Shown one piece after another: positions 1 through 8,948 of a stretch of DNA of 64,000 bases (the stretch's first letter is position 1; every line of letters begins with the position of its first letter). Made by a program: the position numbers and the translations under genes. The notes under the pieces were generated by a model. The model worked only from the letters and a program-made list of their open reading frames with translations. It was not told the origin of the DNA and did no database searches. Origin of the DNA: an uncultured Cohaesibacter sp. (lineage in GTDB: Bacteria; Pseudomonadota; Alphaproteobacteria; Rhizobiales; Cohaesibacteraceae). The stretch is taken from the NCBI RefSeq assembly GCF_963676485.1, contig NZ_OY781114.1, forward strand, positions 2,074,501-2,138,500. The letters run 5' to 3'.

Positions 1-168
1 CTCTATTTCTATTCCATGACCTTCATTCTGGTCAGGGACGGGCTGACCGGGGATTTCAAGCCCGGCTCCTATCTCTTCATGCCCTTTACGCTGTTTGCCT
101 TCTGGGTCGTGTGGGCGCTCTGGAGCCGGCGTCATCTTTTCTTCGAGCCTAGCTCTCCACGACCTTGA
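1..168 (+). CDS. C-terminal end of a membrane protein (5' truncated)
   Basis: Frame 1 is open from the window edge to a TGA at 166-168, giving 55 residues. The segment is hydrophobic and aromatic, with one clear membrane span (about residues 24-43, rich in Phe, Leu and Trp) followed by a basic RR pair and a short polar tail. This is what the cytoplasmic end of an inner-membrane protein looks like. Its last 20 bp overlap tail-to-tail with the DUF2794 gene on the other strand. The family cannot be recognised from this tail alone. Confidence 0.6.
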   Translation, partial: LYFYSMTFILVRDGLTGDFKPGSYLFMPFTLFAFWVVWALWSRRHLFFEPSSPRP

Positions 169-544
169 GCAGTTTCTGATTGAGCAGCTTGAGGATGGAA
201 TCCAGCTCGTGACCACGTTTGAGAATCTGGCCTTGCTGCGAGATGAGGCTGTAGGCGCCTTGACGCCGGGCCAGCTTGGGGTTTTTCTCGATGCGGTAGA
301 TAGGCATTTCGCTTGATCGTCGGAAGATGGAAAAGACCGCCCGGTCTTTCAGTGTGTCAATGGCATAATCGCGCCACTCGCCTGCTGCCACCATGCGTCC
401 GTAAACATTGAGAATATTCATCAGCTCCATGCGATGGAAACAAACCTGCTGGGGTGGCTTTGGTTGTTGGTTCGAATGGCCAGTCGTGGTCGCCGGACGT
501 AGACTTGCCAGTGAGGTCACACTTTCATCTGAATTATCGAGCAA
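149..544 (-). CDS. DUF2794 domain-containing protein
   Basis: A small cytoplasmic protein of the alphaproteobacterial DUF2794 family, function unknown. The conserved core runs from a MELMNILNVYGRMVAAGEWR-type segment through an AVFSIFRRSSEMPIYRIEKN-like stretch to a C-terminal LLNQKLLKVVES tail. I placed the start at TTG 544 because AAAGGAGG lies 5-6 nt before it. An in-frame ATG at 571 would add nine residues but has no comparable ribosome binding site. The gene overlaps the converging membrane-protein gene by 20 bp, so the two transcripts share their 3' ends. Family assignment is firm; the start is less so. Confidence 0.85.
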   Translation of the reverse strand: MLDNSDESVTSLASLRPATTTGHSNQQPKPPQQVCFHRMELMNILNVYGRMVAAGEWRDYAIDTLKDRAVFSIFRRSSEMPIYRIEKNPKLARRQGAYSLISQQGQILKRGHELDSILKLLNQKLLKVVES

Positions 545-1349
545 GCGATCCTCCTTTATGTTCGCGATCATGCAAGGACATGATCCCTATGTGGCGCCGA
601 TCTTCGAAAACTCAAGGGATATGATTGCTGTAAATTGCCCACTTGGCAAGGGCCGAGAGCTGGGGCCGCAAGGGGCGTGTCTCAAAGCGTGGGCAGGGCT
701 GTCAATTATTGTGCTTTAAGGCAAGATATGGGCCGAGGTCCATTCGGTTTCTTTCGCCGCGCCTTGCTTCTCTAGGCGGCTTTTGATGCAGACGTGTCTT
801 GATGGGCTTAAGGCGCAGTATCTGATTGAACGATAATGGAAAATCACATAATTGCCTTATTTCGGCCCTTGGAAAGTCGCAGCGGCAGACCAATATAAGA
901 TCTGTTGCATCGTGGTACGGTTCATTGATTGGGTGCGAGGCTCTGCCCCCTCTGACTTGTGCCCAAGGAACCTGATTGTTCGGCGGGTCCGTTTGAGCCG
1001 CGACAGCAATGACTCGGCGGCCTGCTCGACAAGCATTCGATATAGGCAATTTGTCTTTCGGATTCCCGATAGCGGTCAACATCCCAACAGCTCCTTAACG
1101 GGATGCCCTAGCGCATCCCGTTTTTTTTGGGCTTTGCTTTGCTCTTCTCATCTTGAAACTCACCGGTAGCATTGCTAGATCCTGTGCTGAAAACCGTCTT
1201 TCTTGCAGTTTTCCCGGATATCCTTTTGCTCTTCTCGTGCTTGCGAGGCGGGGAGGCGGATGATCCTTGCAAGAAGGCACTCTCTCTGGTTGCCGGATTT
1301 GGGCCAAAGCGGCTGCTTCCGGCGATGCTGATAAGGAAGGACATCTGTC
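545..1349. other. 800 bp divergent gap before htpG, possibly holding a non-coding RNA
   Basis: The gap separates DUF2794 (reverse) from htpG (forward). No open frame here resembles a known family. What it does hold is a strong forward-strand terminator hairpin at 1098-1128 with no recognisable gene in front of it. A weak promoter-like pair lies upstream (TTGGAA near 870 and AATATA about 17 nt further on). A second copy of CATCCC at 1080-1085 could compete for the terminator stem. A 126-codon reverse frame at 702-1082 has AAGGAG 8 nt before its ATG but reads like no known protein. Either a roughly 220-nt RNA or an attenuated htpG leader would fit. Confidence 0.4.
1098..1128 (+). terminator. 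Rho-independent terminator with no known upstream gene
   Basis: A perfect 9-bp stem, ACGGGATGC at 1098-1106 and GCATCCCGT at 1113-1121, closes a 6-nt loop and runs into eight T residues (1121-1128). It acts only on the forward strand, because the reverse side has no T tract. No recognisable gene ends before it, which implies a transcript starting in the gap. CATCCC at 1080-1085 can pair with GGGATG at 1100-1105 instead, which would break the terminator. Confidence 0.8.
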
Positions 1350-3281
1350 ATGACTGATGAAGCGCAAACTGCTGCAGCTGGCGCTGAAACCCATTCATTT
1401 GAAGCCGAGGTTTCTCGACTGCTTCACCTGATGGTGCATGCTGTTTATTCCAACAAGGACATTTTCCTGCGTGAGCTGATTTCCAACGCGGCGGATGCCT
1501 GCGAGAAATTGCGCCACGAAGCGCTGACCAATTCCGATCTGACACGCAATGATCCCACTTTCAAGATCACGCTGTCTTCTGATGGCAAGGCCGGAACTCT
1601 GAAAGTCGTCGATAACGGCGTTGGCATGAGCAAGGAAGAGTTGATCGACAATCTTGGTACGATCGCCCGCTCCGGCACCCGCGCTTTTCTCGATCAGCTT
1701 GCCAGCAGCTCGAACGGCGAAGATGGCTCAGCGCTGATCGGTCAGTTCGGTATCGGCTTCTATTCTGCTTTCATGGTGGCGGATAATGTGGAAGTGGTTT
1801 CCCGCCGCGCCGGGTCTGATGAAGCATGGCGCTGGTCGTCCGATGGCATGGGGTCTTATGAAATTGCTCCGGCAAGCGATGAAGATGCGCCTGTCCGGGG
1901 TACCAAGATCACGCTCTATCTGAAAGAAGACGAAAAGAGCTTTGCCGATCCGGTGACCATTCGCCGTGTCGTGCGCGAATATTCCTCCCATGTGCCTGTG
2001 CCGATCCGCCTGATGAGCTACAATGAAGAAGCCAAGGCGATTGATGAGGAAGAGTTGACCGACGGGTCTGCACTCTGGATCAAGCCGAAGTCGGAAATCA
2101 CCGAAGAGCAATATACCGAGTTTTATCAGCATACGGCTGGCCAGTTCGATAATCCGGCTCTGACGATCCATTATCGTGCTGAAGGGCGCACGGAATATAA
2201 CGTGCTGGCCTTTGTGCCAGAGCATAAGCCGTTTGATCTGTTCGACCCAAACCGCAAGGGGCGCATGAAGCTCTATGTGCGCCGCGTCTTCATCACCGAT
2301 GATGCGGATGTGTTGCCAGCTTACCTGCGCTTTGTGCGCGGTGTCGTGGACAGCGAAGATATTCCGCTCAACATCTCCCGCGAAATGCTGCAGGACAATC
2401 CGATCCTCAATGCCATTTCCAAGGGCGTGACCAATCGTGTGCTCAGTGAGCTGGAAAAGCTGGCCAACAAGGAAGAAGACAAGTTTGCGTCTGTCTGGGA
2501 AGCTTTCGGTCCGGTCATCAAGGAAGGTCTTTATGAAGATCCGGAGCGGCGCGATCAACTGTTCAAGCTGGTGCGCTTCAACACCACCAAGGGCGACAAC
2601 CGCACCTTGGCGCAATATGTCGAGGATCTGAAGGAAAACCAGACCGCGATCTATTATGCGCTGGGTGATAGCAAGGAAGCCATTCTGGCCAGCCCGCAGC
2701 TAGAAGGCTATCAGGCACGGGATGTCGAGGTTCTGTTGCTCTCCGATGCGGTGGATGCTTTCTGGGTGCAAACCGCTCTTGGCTTTGATGGCAAGAGCTT
2801 CAAGTCCATTTCCCAGGGCGGAGCCGATCTGGATCAGATCGAGAAGCCGGAAAAGGAAGAAGACAAGGACAAGAGCGAGGAAGACAAGGCCAAGGAACAG
2901 GGTGATGTGGCCGAACTGGTGACCTTCGTCAAGGAAACCCTCGGGGATGCCGTTTCCGACGTGCGGATTTCTGCCCGTCTGGCAACAAGCCCGGTTTGCA
3001 TCGTGGCGCCTGATTATGGTCCCGACCGCCAGCTGGAAAAACTGATGCGCAGCCAGAAGGGGGCTGATGCCGCTCTCAAGCCTGTGCTGGAGATCAACCC
3101 CGATCACAGCCTTATCCGTATGCTGGCTGATCAATATAAGGCGGCCAGTGACAAGGCCAGCGTGGAAGACGGGGCGCATCTGCTGCTGGATCAGGCCCTC
3201 ATTCTGGATGGCGAACATCCGACCAATCCGGCTGACTTTGCCACGCGCCTTTCCAAGGTGATGATGGCGGGCCTCAAGTAA
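1350..3281 (+). CDS. htpG: Molecular chaperone HtpG (Hsp90)
   Basis: Cytosolic ATP-dependent Hsp90 chaperone acting as a homodimer late in protein folding and in stress. The 643 residues match the family length. The GHKL nucleotide pocket is intact: ELISNAADA at residues 42-50, DNGVGMS at 88-94 and GQFGIGF at 131-137. The middle domain follows with the conserved NISREML segment. A highly charged Glu/Lys linker lies near residues 497-517, and the dimerisation domain ends the protein. The start ATG is preceded by AAGGAAGG about 9 nt upstream. The gene is monocistronic, with its own terminator at 3326-3358. A leader of more than 200 nt may lie between the hairpin at 1098-1128 and this start. Confidence 0.97.
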   Translation: MTDEAQTAAAGAETHSFEAEVSRLLHLMVHAVYSNKDIFLRELISNAADACEKLRHEALTNSDLTRNDPTFKITLSSDGKAGTLKVVDNGVGMSKEELIDNLGTIARSGTRAFLDQLASSSNGEDGSALIGQFGIGFYSAFMVADNVEVVSRRAGSDEAWRWSSDGMGSYEIAPASDEDAPVRGTKITLYLKEDEKSFADPVTIRRVVREYSSHVPVPIRLMSYNEEAKAIDEEELTDGSALWIKPKSEITEEQYTEFYQHTAGQFDNPALTIHYRAEGRTEYNVLAFVPEHKPFDLFDPNRKGRMKLYVRRVFITDDADVLPAYLRFVRGVVDSEDIPLNISREMLQDNPILNAISKGVTNRVLSELEKLANKEEDKFASVWEAFGPVIKEGLYEDPERRDQLFKLVRFNTTKGDNRTLAQYVEDLKENQTAIYYALGDSKEAILASPQLEGYQARDVEVLLLSDAVDAFWVQTALGFDGKSFKSISQGGADLDQIEKPEKEEDKDKSEEDKAKEQGDVAELVTFVKETLGDAVSDVRISARLATSPVCIVAPDYGPDRQLEKLMRSQKGADAALKPVLEINPDHSLIRMLADQYKAASDKASVEDGAHLLLDQALILDGEHPTNPADFATRLSKVMMAGLK

Positions 3282-3325
3282 AGGGCCATCCGCATAAACC
3301 AATAGCTGCTATTGGGTGATATGAG

Positions 3326-3358
3326 GCCGCGAAGGAGGGTATCTTTCGCGGCTTTTTT
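3326..3358 (+). terminator. Rho-independent terminator of htpG
   Basis: Stem GCCGCGAA (3326-3333) pairs with TTCGCGGC (3345-3352) and is followed by six T residues. It lies 45 bp after the htpG stop and isolates htpG from the dapF operon. Confidence 0.85.
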
Positions 3359-3518
3359 GCTGTAATAGCAGCAATCTTGTGAAGGTGAAGGGGTGCCTCC
3401 CGGTTTCGGGGGTGGTAATTTGCGCCCAGTTTCGCCATATAGAACGAGAAAACCGAGAGCCCTGATACGCATCGAGCCCTCTTTCCCATCACAACGATCA
3501 AGCAGGAACGGCTAAGAA

Positions 3519-4409
3519 ATGGCCCCGCACGTGCACTTTTTGAAGATGAATGGTCTTGGCAACGAATTCATAGTGATCGATGCCCGAAAGACCAAGCCCC
3601 AGCTTGGGGCCGAAGCCGTGCGCGCGCTTGCCAACCATGAGACCGGACCTGGCTGCGATCAGTTCATCACGCTTGAAAATTCCCCCGCTGGCGGGGATGT
3701 CTTCATGCGCATCCACAATGCCGATGGTGGCGAAGTGGAAGCCTGTGGCAATGCGACCCGCTGTGTCGGGCGGCTGATGATGGCCGAGAGCGGTGCAAAC
3801 CGTGCGCTGATCGAAACGGTGGTCGGAAAGCTGATCGGCTATCGATGCGATGACGATTCCATGGTGACGGTGGATATGGGCGTTCCGAAATTCGGCTGGC
3901 AGGATATCCCCCTGTCCGAACCTTTCGAGGATACCCGTGCCATTGAATTGCAGATCGGGCCTATTGATGCGCCTGTTCTTCATTCTCCCTCGGTGGTCAA
4001 TGTGGGCAATCCGCATGCCATCTTCTGGGTGGACAAGGATGTCGAGAGTTATGGGTTGGAAGTGAACGGACCGCTTCTGGAAAATCACATGATCTTTCCG
4101 GAACGGGCCAACATCTCTCTTGCCAAGGTGCATAATCGCGGCGAGATGACCCTCAAGGTCTGGGAACGCGGCGTGGGGCTTACGCGGGCTTGCGGTACGG
4201 CTGCCTGTGCGGCCACGGTGGCGGCCATTCGCAACAATATGACCGATCGCACCGTGCTGGTGCATTTGCCCGGTGGCGACCTCACGATCGAGTGGCGCGC
4301 AGCGGATGATCACATCATGATGTCCGGTGGGACTGAACTGGAATATGCCGGTGAGATTGATCTTGCAGATCTCTCCTGGCACAAGCTGCCATCGGGCAGC
4401 GTGGAGTAG
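3519..4409 (+). CDS. dapF: Diaminopimelate epimerase
   Basis: Interconverts LL- and meso-diaminopimelate, the penultimate step to lysine and the source of the meso-DAP used in peptidoglycan; a cytosolic, cofactor-free enzyme. The 296 residues carry both catalytic cysteines: Cys76 in EACGNATR and Cys225 in RACGTAAC. The N-terminal family signature KMNGLGNEF lies at residues 9-17. The ATG at 3519 has AGGA about 12 nt upstream. The gene heads a forward operon: mtaB starts 6 nt after its stop, then ftsY and yciB follow. The same dapF-mtaB-ftsY order is common in alphaproteobacteria. Confidence 0.97.
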   Translation: MAPHVHFLKMNGLGNEFIVIDARKTKPQLGAEAVRALANHETGPGCDQFITLENSPAGGDVFMRIHNADGGEVEACGNATRCVGRLMMAESGANRALIETVVGKLIGYRCDDDSMVTVDMGVPKFGWQDIPLSEPFEDTRAIELQIGPIDAPVLHSPSVVNVGNPHAIFWVDKDVESYGLEVNGPLLENHMIFPERANISLAKVHNRGEMTLKVWERGVGLTRACGTAACAATVAAIRNNMTDRTVLVHLPGGDLTIEWRAADDHIMMSGGTELEYAGEIDLADLSWHKLPSGSVE

Positions 4410-4415
4410 CCTTAC

Positions 4416-5672
4416 ATGACAATCAAGGTTCTTACCTTCGGATGTCGCTTGAACACCTATGAATCCGAAGTGATGAAACAGCAGGCAGACGAAGCCGGGC
4501 TGGAGAATGCCATTCTTGTGAATACCTGCGCGGTGACCAGCGAGGCTGTGCGTCAGGCCCGCCAACAGATTCGCAAGGCCAAACGGGACAACCCAAATGC
4601 TCGCATCATCGTGACCGGCTGCGCCGCGCAGACCGAGAGCGAGCGCTTTGCCGCCATGGAAGAAGTGGATCTGGTGCTTGGCAATGACGAGAAGTTGAGG
4701 GCCGAGAGCTATAGAGCCGTGCCTGATTTCGGCGTGCCTTTGCCGGAAAAGATCCGCGTGAATGACATCATGAGTGTGCGCGAAACTGCGCTGCATCTGA
4801 TTGACGGGCTGGAGGGACGCACGCGCGCCTTCGTGCAGATCCAGAATGGGTGCGATCATCGCTGCACCTTCTGCATCATTCCCTTCGGGCGCGGCAATTC
4901 CCGTTCTGTGGCCATGGGACCGGTGGTTGATCAGGTCGCAAAGCTGGTGGACAATGGCTATGCAGAAGTGGTGCTCACGGGTGTGGACATCACCTCTTAC
5001 GGGGCCGATCTGCCCGGCCAGCCCAAATTGGGCACGCTGGTCAAGTCCATCCTCAAGCATGTGCCGGATTTGCCGCGCCTGCGCATTTCTTCGATTGATT
5101 CCATCGAGGCCGATCCGGACCTGATGGATTGCATCGCCAATGAAGAGCGCCTGATGCCGCATTTGCATCTCTCGTTGCAGTCGGGGGACAATATGATCCT
5201 CAAACGCATGAAGCGGCGGCATAATCGCGAGCATACGATTGCCTTTTGCAAAGATGTCCGCGCCTTGCGGCCGGATATGGTGTTTGGAGCGGATATCATT
5301 GTCGGCTTCCCCACCGAGACCGAGGAGATGTTCCAGCGCAGCCTTGATATCGTTGAGGAATGCGACTTGACACATCTGCATGTGTTCCCCTATTCCGCAC
5401 GCCCCGGAACGCCAGCGGCGCGGATGCCGCAGATGCGGGGCCCGGTCATTCGTGAAAGGGCTGCCCGGCTGCGCGAAGCGGGAGAAGCGGCCTTGCAACG
5501 CCATCTTCAGAGCCAGATCGGGCGAGAGGTCCGCTTGCTTGTGGAGGGAAAAGGTCTTGCCCGTACAGAGCAATTTACGCTCACGGAGATTGCAGAAGGC
5601 GATTCAGGTGATATTGTGGCAGCGCGCATTGTGGATGCCAGCCAACGCCATTTGATGGCGGTCGGGCTCTAG
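4416..5672 (+). CDS. mtaB: tRNA N6-threonylcarbamoyladenosine methylthiotransferase MtaB
   Basis: Radical-SAM enzyme that adds a methylthio group to t6A37 of ANN-decoding tRNAs, giving ms2t6A. The 418 residues show the full MTTase layout. The N-terminal UPF0004 domain has cluster cysteines Cys10, Cys38 and Cys69. The radical-SAM motif is CDHRCTFC, with Cys146, Cys150 and Cys153. A C-terminal TRAM-like segment ends the protein. GCRLNTYES at the N-terminus is typical of MtaB rather than MiaB or RimO. It starts 6 nt after dapF, so translation is probably coupled, and it precedes ftsY by 66 nt. Confidence 0.93.
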   Translation: MTIKVLTFGCRLNTYESEVMKQQADEAGLENAILVNTCAVTSEAVRQARQQIRKAKRDNPNARIIVTGCAAQTESERFAAMEEVDLVLGNDEKLRAESYRAVPDFGVPLPEKIRVNDIMSVRETALHLIDGLEGRTRAFVQIQNGCDHRCTFCIIPFGRGNSRSVAMGPVVDQVAKLVDNGYAEVVLTGVDITSYGADLPGQPKLGTLVKSILKHVPDLPRLRISSIDSIEADPDLMDCIANEERLMPHLHLSLQSGDNMILKRMKRRHNREHTIAFCKDVRALRPDMVFGADIIVGFPTETEEMFQRSLDIVEECDLTHLHVFPYSARPGTPAARMPQMRGPVIRERAARLREAGEAALQRHLQSQIGREVRLLVEGKGLARTEQFTLTEIAEGDSGDIVAARIVDASQRHLMAVGL

Positions 5673-5738
5673 GAGCCGCCTCCAGCTTGTGTGCCAGCTT
5701 GCGCTTTCGGGCGCGTTTTTCGATCAGGGAGTAGGATC

Positions 5739-7283
5739 GTGGCCAAAAAAGGATTTTTCTCGCGTTTGTTCGGCTCGTCCGAGGAGAGTACGCCTGAAGA
5801 GCAAGTCAAGGACAAGGCTCTGGAGGCGGAAGGCGAGGATGCTGCTTATCCTGCCCGTGAGACGCCTGAGGTGACACCTGTCGAGGTTGAGGCCGAAGCG
5901 CCGGTCACGCTTGCTGATGACGATGATGTCGATGTGGCTATCATGGGCGGAGATATTCCCGCCGGTGTTATTCCCTCCGACGCCGCTGAGGAGGCCGAAG
6001 ACAAGCTGGGAGAGAAAGCCGGACAAGCGGTTTCCGAAGCTGATCTGGCTGCGCTTGAAGCCGAAGAAGTCGTTGTTCTGGAAGAGGATGCTTCGGTTGA
6101 TGAGAGCGTGGCGCGTGAGGCTGCCGCTTCTTCCGATGCTGCTTCCTTGGAAGACAATGCTGCATCTATAGAAGCGCTGGAAGCACCAGAAGCGGAGACA
6201 GAAGCGGTCGAGCTGGAAGAGGTGGTTGAGACGGCAGCTGAAGCGTCTGAACGCGTTGAGGCTTCTGCCGAAAGTGAGCCGGAAGAAGTCCTTCCGGTTT
6301 CCGAGCCTGTTGCAGACACGGCTCCTGTCGCTGAGGAGGCCGAAAAGCCTGCAAAAAAGCTCTCGTGGTTCGAGCGGCTGAAACAGGGGCTTTCGCGCTC
6401 GTCCGGTGCGTTGGGCGAGGGGATCAGCGCGATCTTTACCAAGCGTAAGCTTGATGATGACACTCTGCAGGATCTCGAAGATATTCTCATTCAGGCCGAC
6501 CTTGGCGTGGAAACTGCGATGACGATCACGGATCGTCTCTCTGACGGGCGCTATAACAAGGAAGTGTCTGACAAGGAAGTGCAGGAAATTCTCGCCGATG
6601 AGGTAGACAAGGTGCTTGAGCCGGTGGCCAGGCCGTTGAATATCACCAAGCCGGCCAGCGGCCCGCATGTGATCCTCATGATCGGGGTCAACGGGGCTGG
6701 CAAGACCACCACGATCGGCAAACTGGCGCAGAAATTCCGCGCCGATGGTAAAAAGGTCATGATGGCCGCTGGCGATACTTTCCGCGCTGCTGCCATTGAT
6801 CAGCTGAAAATCTGGGGTGAGCGCACCGGGGCGCCTGTGATTGCTCGCGAGGTTGGGTCTGACGCGGCAGGGTTGGCTTATGATGCCATGCTGGAAGCCA
6901 AGGAGAAGGACATGGATGTCCTTCTTATCGATACAGCCGGGCGGCTCCAGAACCGCAAGGAGCTGATGGCCGAGCTGGAAAAGATCGTGCGCGTAATCAA
7001 GAAACATGATGAAGCGGCGCCGCATTCGGTGTTGCTGGTGCTGGATGCGACCACGGGGCAGAATGCGCTCAATCAGGTTGAGGTCTTTACCAAGATGGCT
7101 GGCGTGACAGGCCTAGTCATGACCAAGCTGGATGGGACGGCACGGGGTGGTATTCTCGTGGCCATTTCAGCCAAGCACAAGGTGCCGGTGCACTATATCG
7201 GTGTGGGCGAGGGCGTTGATGATCTGGAGCCGTTCGCTTCGCGTGACTTTGCACGGGCAATCGCCGGGTTGGCGGACAATTGA
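5739..7283 (+). CDS. ftsY: Signal recognition particle receptor FtsY
   Basis: GTPase that docks SRP-ribosome complexes at the inner membrane and SecYEG. I chose GTG 5739, which gives an [11 protein letters not shown]-type membrane-targeting helix and has AGGGAG 7 nt upstream. An earlier in-frame GTG at 5691 lacks a well-spaced site. Of the 514 residues, about 20-220 form a very acidic, Glu/Ala-rich A domain, followed by the N domain and the GTPase G domain. G motifs are clear: GVNGAGKT (316-323, Lys322), DTAGR (398-402) and TKLD (462-465). The acidic region is long compared with many rhizobial homologues. The yciB gene follows within 50 nt. Confidence 0.95.
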   Translation: MAKKGFFSRLFGSSEESTPEEQVKDKALEAEGEDAAYPARETPEVTPVEVEAEAPVTLADDDDVDVAIMGGDIPAGVIPSDAAEEAEDKLGEKAGQAVSEADLAALEAEEVVVLEEDASVDESVAREAAASSDAASLEDNAASIEALEAPEAETEAVELEEVVETAAEASERVEASAESEPEEVLPVSEPVADTAPVAEEAEKPAKKLSWFERLKQGLSRSSGALGEGISAIFTKRKLDDDTLQDLEDILIQADLGVETAMTITDRLSDGRYNKEVSDKEVQEILADEVDKVLEPVARPLNITKPASGPHVILMIGVNGAGKTTTIGKLAQKFRADGKKVMMAAGDTFRAAAIDQLKIWGERTGAPVIAREVGSDAAGLAYDAMLEAKEKDMDVLLIDTAGRLQNRKELMAELEKIVRVIKKHDEAAPHSVLLVLDATTGQNALNQVEVFTKMAGVTGLVMTKLDGTARGGILVAISAKHKVPVHYIGVGEGVDDLEPFASRDFARAIAGLADN

Positions 7284-7330
7284 GGACAGGCCTGTTCGCA
7301 GGCATTTTGAACAGGCAGATAAGGCATAGC

Positions 7331-7999
7331 ATGAGCAATTCCGAATATCCCGGGAAGGACGCTTCCAAGGAAGCCTCTCAAAAGGGGGACGAGCCTCAAT
7401 TGGACAAAGCCCAGATTCTCAAGCTGGTTCTGGAGCTGGGGCCGCTTGGCATTTTCTTTTTTGCCAATGCCAAAGGGGACATGTTGGCAGACTGGATACC
7501 GGCCCTCGCTGGCATGAAGCCGATTTTCATCGCCACGGCCTGCTTCATGGTTGCCACAGTGGTGGCGCTCGTCGTCTCGCGTGTCAAGCTTGGCAAACTG
7601 CCTGTGATGCCCATGGTCACCGGCGTGGTGGTGTTTATTTTCGGAGGCCTGACGCTCTATTTGCAGGATGATACCTTCATCAAGATGAAGCCGACCATCG
7701 TGAATGTGCTGTTCGGATCTGTCTTGCTGGGTGGGCTGCTATTTGGCAAGAGTCTGCTGGGCTATGTGTTTGATTCCGTTTTTGAACTCAATGCCGAAGG
7801 CTGGCGCATCCTGACGATCCGCTGGGGTATTTTCTTCTTTGTGCTGGCGCTGCTCAATGAGGTGGTCTGGCGCAATTTCTCCACCGATATCTGGGTGGAC
7901 TTCAAGGTCTTTGGCGTCATGCCGCTGACGATGGTCTTCGGGGCCTTCCAGATGCCGCTGCTTAATCGCTATGCGCCGGGCAAGGAAGAGGAAGTCTGA
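7331..7999 (+). CDS. yciB: Inner membrane-spanning protein YciB / septation protein A family
   Basis: Multi-pass inner-membrane protein of the YciB/IspZ family, linked to cell division and envelope upkeep; no catalytic activity is established. About five or six hydrophobic segments are seen after a polar N-terminal tail of roughly 35 residues. The typical motifs [13 protein letters not shown], near residue 37, and NEVVWR in the C-terminal third are present. I used ATG 7331 (222 aa), preceded by TAAGG 6-7 nt upstream. A TTG at 7280 overlapping the ftsY stop would add 17 atypical residues. It is the last gene of the dapF-mtaB-ftsY-yciB run and converges on ccmG 43 bp away. Confidence 0.9.
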   Translation: MSNSEYPGKDASKEASQKGDEPQLDKAQILKLVLELGPLGIFFFANAKGDMLADWIPALAGMKPIFIATACFMVATVVALVVSRVKLGKLPVMPMVTGVVVFIFGGLTLYLQDDTFIKMKPTIVNVLFGSVLLGGLLFGKSLLGYVFDSVFELNAEGWRILTIRWGIFFFVLALLNEVVWRNFSTDIWVDFKVFGVMPLTMVFGAFQMPLLNRYAPGKEEEV

Positions 8000-8042
8000 G
8001 CAGGCTGCCTCTTGCGACTGGGTAGGGGGGGCTTTATTCTGA

Positions 8043-8705
8043 TCAGTTCGCCTCGGCCAGAATCTTTTCCAGTTTGGGCATGAAATTCTCAGAGATCGAG
8101 CGTTGGGTCAGGGCACCGATATGCTTGTAGCGGATGATGCCCTTTTTATCGACAATGAAGGTTTCCGGTGCGCCATAGACGCCCCAGTCGATACCGACCC
8201 GTCCTGAAACATCCATGCCGATCTTGTCGAACGGGTTGCCGTGATTTTTAAGAAAGCGGGCCGAATTGGCCGGTTCATCCTTGTAGGCAAGGCCAATGAG
8301 ATCGAAGCGATTATCGTTGGTCAGTTCGATGAGCAGCGGATGTTCATCGCGGCATGTGGGGCACCAGGATGCCCAGACATTGACCACTGAAACCTTTTGT
8401 TTGAAATCCTCTGTCTTGAAGCCAGGAACGACGCCACCCTCAGGGCTGCGAATGCCGAAGCTGGCATCCAATGCAGGCAGATCAAACTCCGGCGCGGGCT
8501 TGTTGATCAGCACGCTGGGCACTTCATTGGGGTTGCGCCCGAATTGCATCTGATAGCCAAACAGCAATGCCATGCCGACAAAGATGAGCAACGGCAGCAA
8601 AACAAAGATATTGAATCTGCGCTTGCTGGGGGGCGTCTCTTCGCTTGCTGCTTGTTGTTTCGTCTGGGTATCAGGCGTTTGGTTGTCTTGGCTCATGCTG
8701 ATCAT
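8043..8705 (-). CDS. ccmG: Thiol:disulfide interchange protein CcmG/DsbE
   Basis: Membrane-anchored periplasmic thioredoxin-like protein that reduces the apocytochrome c haem-binding cysteines. The 220 residues comprise a polar cytoplasmic tail, one signal-anchor span at about residues 32-50 and a thioredoxin domain. The active site is WCPTC at 114-118 (Cys115, Cys118). GVYGAPETF, the cis-proline region typical of DsbE, follows. Two ATGs (8705 and 8696) are possible and neither has a strong ribosome binding site. It is the last gene of the reverse ccmABCDG operon and starts 27 nt after the ccmD stop. Confidence 0.94.
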   Translation of the reverse strand: MISMSQDNQTPDTQTKQQAASEETPPSKRRFNIFVLLPLLIFVGMALLFGYQMQFGRNPNEVPSVLINKPAPEFDLPALDASFGIRSPEGGVVPGFKTEDFKQKVSVVNVWASWCPTCRDEHPLLIELTNDNRFDLIGLAYKDEPANSARFLKNHGNPFDKIGMDVSGRVGIDWGVYGAPETFIVDKKGIIRYKHIGALTQRSISENFMPKLEKILAEAN

Positions 8706-8732
8706 TCTGCTCGCAGGATGTGACGGGTCGGA

Positions 8733-8912
8733 TTAGGAATTGGAGGCCGCTTTTGCGCGCTCGGAGCGGCGGTGAATACCCCTCTCATGCAATTGGGCCA
8801 AAATTTTGGTCTGCTTGTGCCCGTCCAGCATGACCCACAGGATCAACACAAGGATCGTGGCGGCGGTGACGCCATAGGAGGCGATAATGAAACCGGCGTA
8901 ATTTCCAAACAT
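8733..8912 (-). CDS. ccmD: Haem exporter protein CcmD (59 aa)
   Basis: Tiny single-pass membrane protein that, in the known System I pathway, helps release holo-CcmE from the CcmABC complex. The frame encodes 59 residues. An aromatic N-terminus (MFGNYAGFI) leads into one span (about residues 8-29), and a basic cytoplasmic tail carries several Arg and Lys residues. The ATG at 8912 is preceded by AGGAG about 7 nt upstream. Length, topology and position exactly between ccmC and ccmG identify it. Sequence conservation in this family is low, so context carries much of the call. Confidence 0.9.
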   Translation of the reverse strand: MFGNYAGFIIASYGVTAATILVLILWVMLDGHKQTKILAQLHERGIHRRSERAKAASNS

Positions 8913-8948
8913 GGATTGTTCTCCTCGCTCCGCTTTTGCTCTTGGTTG

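Noticed and set aside
702-1082. 126-codon reverse ORF with AAGGAG before its ATG
   Set aside because: The product resembles no family, has irregular composition and overlaps the orphan RNA candidate. The ribosome binding site alone is not enough, so I left it out as a gene and mention it in the gap entry.
893-1098. 6S RNA identity for the candidate RNA before htpG
   Set aside because: I could not fold the region into the open central bubble expected for 6S RNA by eye, so it is left unnamed.
3498-5573. 691-codon reverse ORF across dapF and mtaB
   Set aside because: It lies antisense to two genes with intact catalytic motifs. High GC third positions create long antisense frames, and no domain is recognisable.
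5846-6490. Long Ser/Ala-rich reverse ORF inside ftsY
   Set aside because: It is the antisense of the Glu/Ala-rich acidic domain; the composition follows from the opposite strand and there is no ribosome binding site.
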